Source: Cranoglanis bouderius (Eukaryota > Chordata > Actinopteri > Siluriformes > Cranoglanididae). From it: a stretch of DNA of 64,000 nucleotides. Of the stretch, positions 57,961 through 64,000 are shown piece by piece (the first letter of the stretch is position 1; the number at the start of each line of letters is the position of its first letter). Under the pieces are notes generated by a model. It did no database searches, was not told where the DNA came from, and saw only the letters and a list, made by a program, of their open reading frames with translations. Where the stretch lies: positions 8,337,254-8,401,253 of the forward strand of contig CM042566.1 in the NCBI GenBank assembly GCA_023630585.1, in the 5' to 3' direction. A program made the translations under genes and the position numbers.

Positions 57961-59295
57961 CAGACATGTGAAAAAATAAGTACACCCCATGGAAATTGTT
58001 GGCTTTTTTGATATATTTGGACAAGCAAACGTTTGATCCTCTTTGAAACAGTGCCTATTAATAAAGGTGATGCACTCTATCAAATGACACATAAAATCAT
58101 TTTCACAATTTAAATGAAGAAAAAAACAGATCAGTCACATGGAAAAAGTAAGTACACCCCTACATTTATTACACCTTCAAATCCTTAAATTAGAATCAGG
58201 TGTTCAAGATTGGGTGCCAGTGATTAGAACTTGCTTAGGGAGTGCAGGTGGAGCCTGTCTTATTTATAACCCTCTCATATCTAGTGTCTGGTGTCCCCTT
58301 TGCTATTGAGATGTGTGGTGTCATCATGCCATGATCTAAAGAGTTCTGTAAGGCCTTCAGAAAAAAGGTTGTGAATGTCTATGAGTCTAGCAAGGGATTT
58401 AAAAAGATCTCCAAATTATTTGAAATACATCATTCCACTGTAAGCAAAATAATCTGCAAATGGCACAGATTTCAAATGACTGCCAATTTGTCCAGGACTG
58501 GCCGTCCCAGCAAATTCATCCCAAGAGCAGACTGTCTGATGCAAAAAGAAGTCTCCAAGAACCCCAACATTTCATCACAGGATCTGCTAGTAAGTCTTGA
58601 AACTGTTGGTGTCAAAGTACATGCTTCTACAATCAGGAAGAGATTGCACACATTTGACCTGCATGGGAGGCATACCATTTGCAAAACTACAGTTTGCCAA
58701 TGAGCATATAGGCAAAGACCAGTCCTTTTGGAATAATGTGCTCTGGACAGATGAATCAAAGCTAGAGTTGTTTGGCCACAGTAACAGTAGACATGTTTGG
58801 CACAGACCAAAGACAGCTTTTCAGGAGAAGCACCTCATACCAACTGTGAAGCACAGTGGTGGAAATGTTATGGTTTTGGGTTGCTTCGCTGCCTGAGGGA
58901 CTGGACAGCTTGTATTCATTGATTGAAATGTGCAGTACATGCAAGAAAACCCTCAAATATATTGCAACTGAAAGAATATTGCATGGAAGAGTGGTAGACA
59001 ATTATGCAAAATGCCTACAAGAAGTTATTTCTGCTAAAGGGGGCAGTACTAGCTTCTGAGGCCAAGGGTGTACTTAATTTCTCCACAGAAGAATATCACA
59101 TCTACTGATATTTCTGTTGAATAAATGATTGAAAAAGCTAATTTTCCTTGTAGTTTTGTTCAAATTTATCAACTTTATTAATATGCACTGTTTCAAAGAT
59201 AATGAAATGTTTGCTTGTCCAAATATGTAAAAGAAAAAAAAAAAAGAAAAAAGCCAACAATTTCCATGGTGTGTACTTATTTTTTCACATGACTG
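57961..59295 (+). mobile_element. Tc1-like element family F (1335 bp)
   Basis: Left TA|CAGACATGTGAAAAAATAAG and right ...TTTTTCACATGACTG|TA. The inverted repeats continue inward (TGGAAATTGTTGGCTTTTTT, TTTGGACAAGCAAACGTTTG on the left, mirrored on the right). The left side has a direct repeat AAGTACACCCC at 57978-57990 and 58151-58161, again IR/DR. The transposase has an internal deletion removing the second Asp and Glu. Confidence 0.9.
58330..59058 (+). pseudogene. Family F Tc1-like transposase, catalytic half deleted
   Basis: The frame 58371-58703 carries the first helix-turn-helix (GFKKISKLFEIHHSTVSKII), a GRPSKFIPRAD hook and a second helix-turn-helix (ISSQDLLVSLETVGVKVHAS, TIRKRLH). A frameshift near 58690 leads into SFWNNVLWTDESKLELFG, with the first Asp near 58751, then HRPKTAFQEKHLIPTVKHSG and GCFAA followed by a stop at about 58896. 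Another frame resumes with TGQLVFID-like residues and then jumps to a C-terminal LQEVISAKGGSTSF ending at 59056. The second Asp and Glu are absent. Confidence 0.85.
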
Positions 59296-60301
59296 TATAT
59301 TGCAGAGAAGTGAAAAGTCTCTCTAGGCTTAACTTGATATACGTATTAATACTACAGAGCTTCAGTAAATATGGAACAAATCCACTGGAGTGTCTCGACA
59401 GATGTTATGAACAGGTGGAAATTTTCTTTGCATAATATTTCTTTTTCCACTCTTTTAGGTTTGAAATACCCAAGGGGAGGATTTTGTTCCAAAACTTTCA
59501 CTTGGGAGAAGAAGACTTCTGGTAAGGTTTTAAGGATGTCTTCTCTTTCCACTTGTAGAAAGTCATACAGCTGTGAACTAATGATAATATGCACTACCAC
59601 AAAATATTACCTGTCACTCTTGAAGGTTTTTTTTTGTTTGTTTTTTGTTTATTTGAATGAACATTCAGTAGTAAACAAGCAACAGCATGACATTTGTAAC
59701 GAGATGATATCTATAAAGGGATGCATTAGCTGCACTCATAAAATATTGATTATCACACATTGTTTTTTTTATTTTATTTTTTTAGCCATGGTAATGGCTT
59801 TGGGTTCGTTCCCATTAAACCTTTCAGCATCCACATTTCGCCTCTGTGCACAGACGCTTTTATCATGTTCAGATTGGAATTCATGGTACATTTGCTTCGA
59901 GCTACTTACAGTTTTCCTCTCGGCAGCGTGCAATCTTGTAGAAGAGGATGAGTGGTTTTAATATATTTCGAAAAATATATCGAATATAAGGCTATGATAA
60001 CAACTCATCTATTACCTTAAACAGAAACTTGAATACACTTGGATAAATGCAGCGCATGCTGTACATATAGTTTAATGGCACATATTACTTATTTTTTGTA
60101 TCGTCTATGTATATTCTTTACCATTTATCTTATTGGAAGTAATGTTGCAGTCAACAGCAGGCACAGCTCATTGTACAGCTTGTACTTGGTATTTTAGTTC
60201 CAGGTTTTTACATGCCGATAGAAAGGTTTAGTTGGTAATGATGTGTTGCTGATATATTGAAGCTGCCTGGAACCCAGCTAACAGAACATTCATGTAACCT
60301 A
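59296..60301. other. Unannotated; one exon-like segment
   Basis: No repeat recognised. A 63-nt segment at 59459-59521 has strong splice-like borders (see findings). The 196-codon frame (59371-59961) includes it but has no recognisable domain. Confidence 0.35.
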
Positions 60302-61826
60302 CAGTGCTGTGAAAAAGTATTTGCCCCCATCCTGATTTCTTCTGTTTTTGTGTATATCTCATACTAGATTTTTTCAGAAATTAAAACAAAATCTAAGATA
60401 AAACAAAGGCAATCGGAGTAAACACAAAATACAGTTTTTAAATGTCAATGTTATTTATTGAAGGAAAAAGTTATCCAATACCAACTGGGCCTGTGTGAAA
60501 AAAAGTATTTGCACCCGTAGTTACTATTTCCTCAAATCTATGAAACTGCATTCATAATGGGGTTCAGCTGGACTAGACACACCCAGGCCTGATTACTGCA
60601 AAGTTACACACTATGCCAAAGGTGAAAGAAATTCCAGAAATGATGAGGTAGAAGGAGATTGAAATACATCAGTCTGGGAAGGGTTACAAAGCTATTTTAA
60701 AGTCTCCAGGACTCCAAAGGACCACAGTGAGAGCCATTATCTCCAAATTGAAAAACTCTGCACAGTAATGAACCTTCCCAGATGTGGCCGACCTTCCAAA
60801 ATTCCTCCAAGAGCACAGCAACAACTCATCCAGGAAGTCACAATAGAGCCAAGGACAACATCAAAGGAGCTACAGGCCTCTCTTGCATCGATAAAAATCA
60901 CTGCTCATGACTTCACTATCAGAAATACATTGGGTAAAAATGACATCCATGGAAGAGTGGCGATGTGAAAACCACTACTAACCCAGAAGAACAATAAGGC
61001 TCATCTGAATTTTGCCAAAACACACCTTGATGAGCCTCAAACCTTTTGGGAAAATGTTCTGTGGATTGAAGAGTTGAAAGTGGAACTGTTTGGAAGACAG
61101 GGGTCCTGTTACATCTGGCGTAAACCAAACACAGAATTCCAAAAAAGAACATCATACCTACGGTCAAGCATGGTGGTGGAAGTGTGATAGTGTGGGGATG
61201 TTTTGCTGCTTCAGGGCCTGGGCAACTTGCAATAATTGAGGGAGACATGAATTCTGCTCTCTACCAGAAAATCCTAACGGAGAATGTCCAGTCTTCAGTC
61301 TGTCACTTGACACTCAAGCGCAAATGGATTATGCAGCAAGACAATGATCCAAAGCGTTGGAGTAAGTCCACCTCTGAAGTCCACCACCTTCTTTCAAAAA
61401 AAGAAAAATAAGTTTTTGAGTAGCCCAGTCAAAGTCCTGACGTGAACCAATTGAGATGCTGTGGCAGGACCTTAAACAGGAAGTTCATGCTCGAAAACCC
61501 TCCAGTGTGGCTGAACTAAAGCAGTTCTGCAAAGAAGAGTGGGCCAAAGTTCCACCACAGTTATCGGAAGCATTTGGTTGTAGTTATTGCTGCTAAAGGT
61601 GGCACAATCAGATTTAAATTTAAGGGGGCAATTACTTTTCACATTGATTATAGGTGTTGGATAATTTTTTTTGCTTCAATAAAAAAAAAAAACTGTGTTG
61701 TGTTTACTCAGGTTGCCTTTGTTTATTGTATATTGTATTTCGTTTGAAGATCTAAAACTATTTAGTATGACATATACACAAAAACAGAAGAAATCAGGAT
61801 GGGGCAAAGACTGTTTCACAGCACTG
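60302..61826 (+). mobile_element. Tc1-like element family G (1525 bp)
   Basis: TA|CAGTGCTGTGAAAAAGTATT at 60300 and ...GTTTCACAGCACTG|TA ending at 61826. The terminal inverted repeats share AGGATGGGGGCAAA-type ends and CAAAGGCAA...GTAAACACAA on each side. An inner repeat, GTGTGAAAAAAAGTATTTGC near 60492, is a second copy of the outer end (IR/DR-like). The transposase is recognisable over its whole length but degenerate. A solo terminal repeat of the same family is at 49996-50145. Confidence 0.9.
60614..61610 (+). pseudogene. Family G Tc1-like transposase, first catalytic Asp replaced
   Basis: From MPKVKEIPEMM near 60614 with early stops. The frame 60768-60968 carries CGRPSKIPPRAQQQLIQEVT (hook) and TTSKELQASLASIKITAHDF. 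After stops, LNFAKTHLDEPQTFWENVLW is followed by IEELKVELFGRQG (about 61065-61095), where relatives have TDESK: the catalytic Asp reads Glu. The frame 61184-61411 holds MIVWGCFAASGPGQLAIIEG and IMQQDNDPKRWSK (second Asp intact). The Glu region (GTCCTGACGTGAACCAATTG, 61434-61453) has lost one base and is out of frame. The C-terminus (VVIAAKGGTIRF) ends near 61613. Confidence 0.85.
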
Positions 61827-62289
61827 TAGGTAATTATACTGTCTAGTGTTTGTTGTGGTTTGTTTTATCCCATAACCCCTGGCTAGCCTTTGGCTCCAGA
61901 GAGGCTGATTGAGGACAAAAGGTTTTAGGGAGGTGACAGAGGTTTGGCTGGAGCTGCTGGTGGGCGTAAGGGGAGGTCAAGCACACAAAAGCAGGCCAGA
62001 GCTCTGAGAGTAATGTGTACTGCACTCAGGAGGTAGTGGTGTGACCTCAACTACCTCACACCCCTACGGCCCCATCCTTCCCAGCCCTTGTCATCTGGGG
62101 CTTGCTCAGTTTACTGACACTCCCACAGAGATTAGGCTGTGTGTGGGAGAGAGAGAACGTGAAGTGCTGAACACACACTTCACATGTCAGACCTGAAAGA
62201 ACTTAACACTTGCTTTCACACACCAAAACGGAATGTGGGATAAATACACTGGGCATGATCTAATGATTACTTGTAGTTATAACACAGCA
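61827..62289. other. Unannotated sequence
   Basis: Complex, somewhat GC-richer sequence at 61860-62120 with no domain in any frame; could be a regulatory block, with weak support. Confidence 0.35.
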
Positions 62290-62848
62290 CTGTTTAATGC
62301 TTGAATCTGATTGGTCAGAAGTTTATTCTATTTTTAACAGCTATGAACATTCTGGCTCATTTCTGTATTAACAGCTAAACCAAATGTACGTGTATGGTGG
62401 ACGCTACACATAAACAAATTTTTTTAAAAACGTTTGTAATTGTTGATATGGAAGGCGTCTCCAGTGTTAGCACTTTGTAGCAGTCAATAGCCATAACTTT
62501 AATGTTCTGTGACATGGGAAAGTCTTCAGGACGGAGGGCTTCGCTGTTTGCGGTTTCTCTGTAACATGCCAAGCTGCATTTTTTGTCGTAATAACTTGAA
62601 GAGACAAATAAAAAACAAGGGCTTTATAATTATATATAGGTGTTAAGACATAAATAATAAAAAGAACTAACTTGTTTCTTGGACTTTGTTTTGTTGAACA
62701 AATAACAAAAGTTAATGTTGGCATTAACTTGTTAGAAATGTGGTGGAGGAGGAATGAAACACTTGCTGCTACGTGCTGTTATAGGAAAATAATCAATGAC
62801 AGGTTACCTCTCTGAAGTAACTTTGAATTGCATCACATTACACTACTA
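62290..62848 (-). mobile_element. Foldback repeat, copy P6
   Basis: The flank 62290-62741 (GATTGGTCAGAAGTTTATTC, GTCTCCAGTGTTAGCACTTT, AAGAACTAACTTGTTTCTTG) leads into a palindromic left arm (GGAGGAATGAAACACTTGCT, GTTATAGGAAAATAATCAAT). The right arm is lost. Flank words match P4 and P5 in the same orientation. Confidence 0.55.
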
Positions 62849-62922
62849 CCATCCATCCATCCATCCATTTTCTATACCGCTTATCCTACACAGGATAGTA
62901 GGGGACCCTGGAGCTTGGTGTT
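62849..62922 (-). mobile_element. SINE tail fragment
   Basis: CCATCCATCCATCCATTTTC, then ATACCGCTTATCCTACACAGG, is the tail end of the SINE family at 2350-2690. It is only 74 bp long and joined directly to the family H relic. Confidence 0.7.
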
Positions 62923-63352
62923 TATAGCCAGAAAGCTCTATTTTGGTTTCATCTGACCATAGAGATGAAGACACTGACTGAAGACACTTGAGTTTGTTTT
63001 TGGATGAGAGTAGGGGCTTTTTTCTTGAAACCCTTCTAAACAACTTGTGGTGATGTAGGTGACTTCAGATTGTAGTTTTGGAGACTTTCTGACCCAGTCA
63101 GAAATTTCTCCAGCTGTGATCCTTGGAGATTTTTTGGCCACTCGAACCATCCTCTTCACAATGTGTTGAGACAATATAGACGCACGTCCAATTCCAGGTT
63201 GATTCATAACATTGTCAGTTGACTGGAACTTCTTAATTATTTTCAAAGCATTTTCAGTGCTTGTGCTATTTTCTTATAGCCACTTCCCATTTTGTGAAGC
63301 TCAACATCCTTTTGTCGCACATCACAGCTATATTCCTTGGTCTTACCCATTG
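62923..63352 (-). pseudogene. Family H Tc1-like transposase, N-terminal half only
   Basis: About 140 codons of a normal ~340 remain. Visible parts in order from the start at 63352: helix-turn-helix 1, a GIGRASILS hook, helix-turn-helix 2 (SPRITAGEISDWVRKS), a KPLLSSKNKLK linker, and the first catalytic Asp in WSDETKIELSG. The second Asp and the Glu are missing. At least two frameshifts separate the pieces. Relatives usually read ELFG where this copy reads ELSG. Confidence 0.75.
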
Positions 63353-63560
63353 TTATGAATGACTAAGGGAATTTGGCCTACGTGCTACCTCATATTTATA
63401 CCCCTGTGAAACAGGAAGTCATAGTTCAACAATTTCCTGTTCCTAGTCACCCAGGTGTACTAAAAAAAATGTAAAATATGAATGAGAATATACTCACATG
63501 AATTTATGGGGTGTCACAGCCATATTTACCAAGGGTGCTAATATTAGTGGAGGGCATTGT
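62923..63560 (-). mobile_element. Tc1-like element family H, 3'-truncated
   Basis: On the minus strand, the leader and start (MGKTKEYSCDVRQKDVELHK near 63350) are followed by a helix-turn-helix remnant (MGSGYKKIAQALKM), then IIKKFQSTDNVMNQPGIGRA, VRVAKKSPRITAGEISDWV, LFRRVSRKKPLLSSKNKLKC and LWSDETKIEL with the first Asp near 62960. The catalytic core beyond that is gone, replaced by a SINE tail. The terminal sequence (GGGTGCTAATATTAGTGGAG) ends near 63560. Frame changes at about 63045 and 63240 add to the damage. Confidence 0.8.
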
Positions 63561-63576
63561 ATATACAAAAAAAAAA

Positions 63577-63581
<5 letters not shown>

Positions 63582-63651
<70 letters not shown>
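63582..63651 (+). repeat. (AT)35 microsatellite
   Basis: Uninterrupted AT array between families H and B. Confidence 0.95.
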
Positions 63652-63653
<2 letters not shown>

Positions 63654-63656
<3 letters not shown>

Positions 63657-64000
63657 TACTGTGCAAAAGTTTTAGGCACATGCAAAGAAATGGTGTAGAG
63701 CAAAGATGCCTTCAAAATAATTAAACTAATTGTTTCTACATTAAAAAAAAAAATACCGTACAGAGCAGTAAACAGTAGTAAATTAAACAAAGTCAATATT
63801 TGGTGTGGCAAAAAAATAAAAATAAACATTTAAATAGTAGTCTCTGGTACAATTTGTGCAGTTTTATAAGGAAATGAGCTGGTGAGTTTTATTGAGCATC
63901 TTGCAGAACCAGACACAGTTCTTCTGGAGACTTTGACTTTGGCACTTGCTTCTTATTTTTGCAGCAAAACCCAGCAGCCTTCATTGTGTTTTTTGTCTGA
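63654..64000 (-). mobile_element. Family B Tc1-like element, right part, continues past the window
   Basis: The terminal sequence CAGTACTGTGCAAAAGTTTT at 63654 points inward. The interior (TGAGCATCTTGCAGAACCAG, CAGTTCTTCTGGAGACTTTG) is the reverse complement of 21100-21190. On the minus strand it reads as a C-terminal transposase remnant with stops. The rest of the element lies beyond position 64000. Confidence 0.75.

Noticed and set aside
59371..59961. 196-codon frame as a gene
   Set aside because: Runs through AT-rich sequence with no domain. Only the 63-nt internal segment has splice-like borders.

Overview
The window looks like intergenic or intronic DNA of a ray-finned fish, probably an otophysan (catfish or characiform type). 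The grounds are AT-rich sequence, many long dinucleotide microsatellites, many degraded Tc1/mariner families, tRNA-derived SINEs with a GATG-repeat tail, and L2-type LINE 3' ends. The genus-level guess is inference. I found no convincing protein-coding host gene. Long open frames are transposase relics or translated microsatellites.

Layout. 0-16 kb is mostly unique AT-rich sequence carrying a hAT-like MITE, SINEs, two copies of a foldback repeat, an internally deleted Tc1-like element (8.85-9.25 kb) and a degenerate minus-strand Tc1-like transposase (10.27-11.13 kb). 16.3-17 kb is a degenerate ATCC array. 18.25-21.6 kb is a nested mosaic: one Tc1-like element (family A) interrupted by a 951-bp hAT-type element with a perfect 8-bp target duplication, by a SINE, and by a block holding another Tc1-like derivative (family B). 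21.7-23.25 kb holds two tandem ~505-bp units and a second copy of a ~310-bp repeat. 24.6-25.6 kb is about 1 kb of strand-asymmetric polypurine DNA. 28.5-29.4 kb is a minus-strand L2-type LINE 3' end. 29.77-30.37 kb is the best candidate for part of a host gene: an inverted CCAAT box, TATA-like and GC-box cluster followed by a leader-like stretch ending in GAG|GTAAGA.

33-64 kb is dominated by Tc1-like elements of at least eight families, called A to J here for convenience: C (42.2-43.6 kb), D (45.3-46.5 kb), G end + B + A composite (50.0-52.0 kb), E (55.0-56.6 kb, best preserved), F (58.0-59.3 kb), G (60.3-61.8 kb), H (62.9-63.6 kb) and B again at the right edge. All are inactive, through frameshifts, internal deletions or catalytic substitutions. 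C, E and F keep long terminal inverted repeats with an internal direct repeat (IR/DR architecture), and E, F and G are bounded by TA on both sides.

Between the repeats lie several 200-650 bp blocks of complex, non-repetitive sequence rich in homeodomain, SOX, POU or E-box-like words (5.6, 15.4-16.1, 23.6, 34.6, 35.9, 48.5, 49.6 and 52.5-53.1 kb). They look like conserved noncoding elements, but only cross-species alignment can decide. If they are, this is a repeat-rich regulatory landscape or long intron. I found nothing that clearly amounts to a new biological system. Element family assignments come from recognition by eye, not from a database search.
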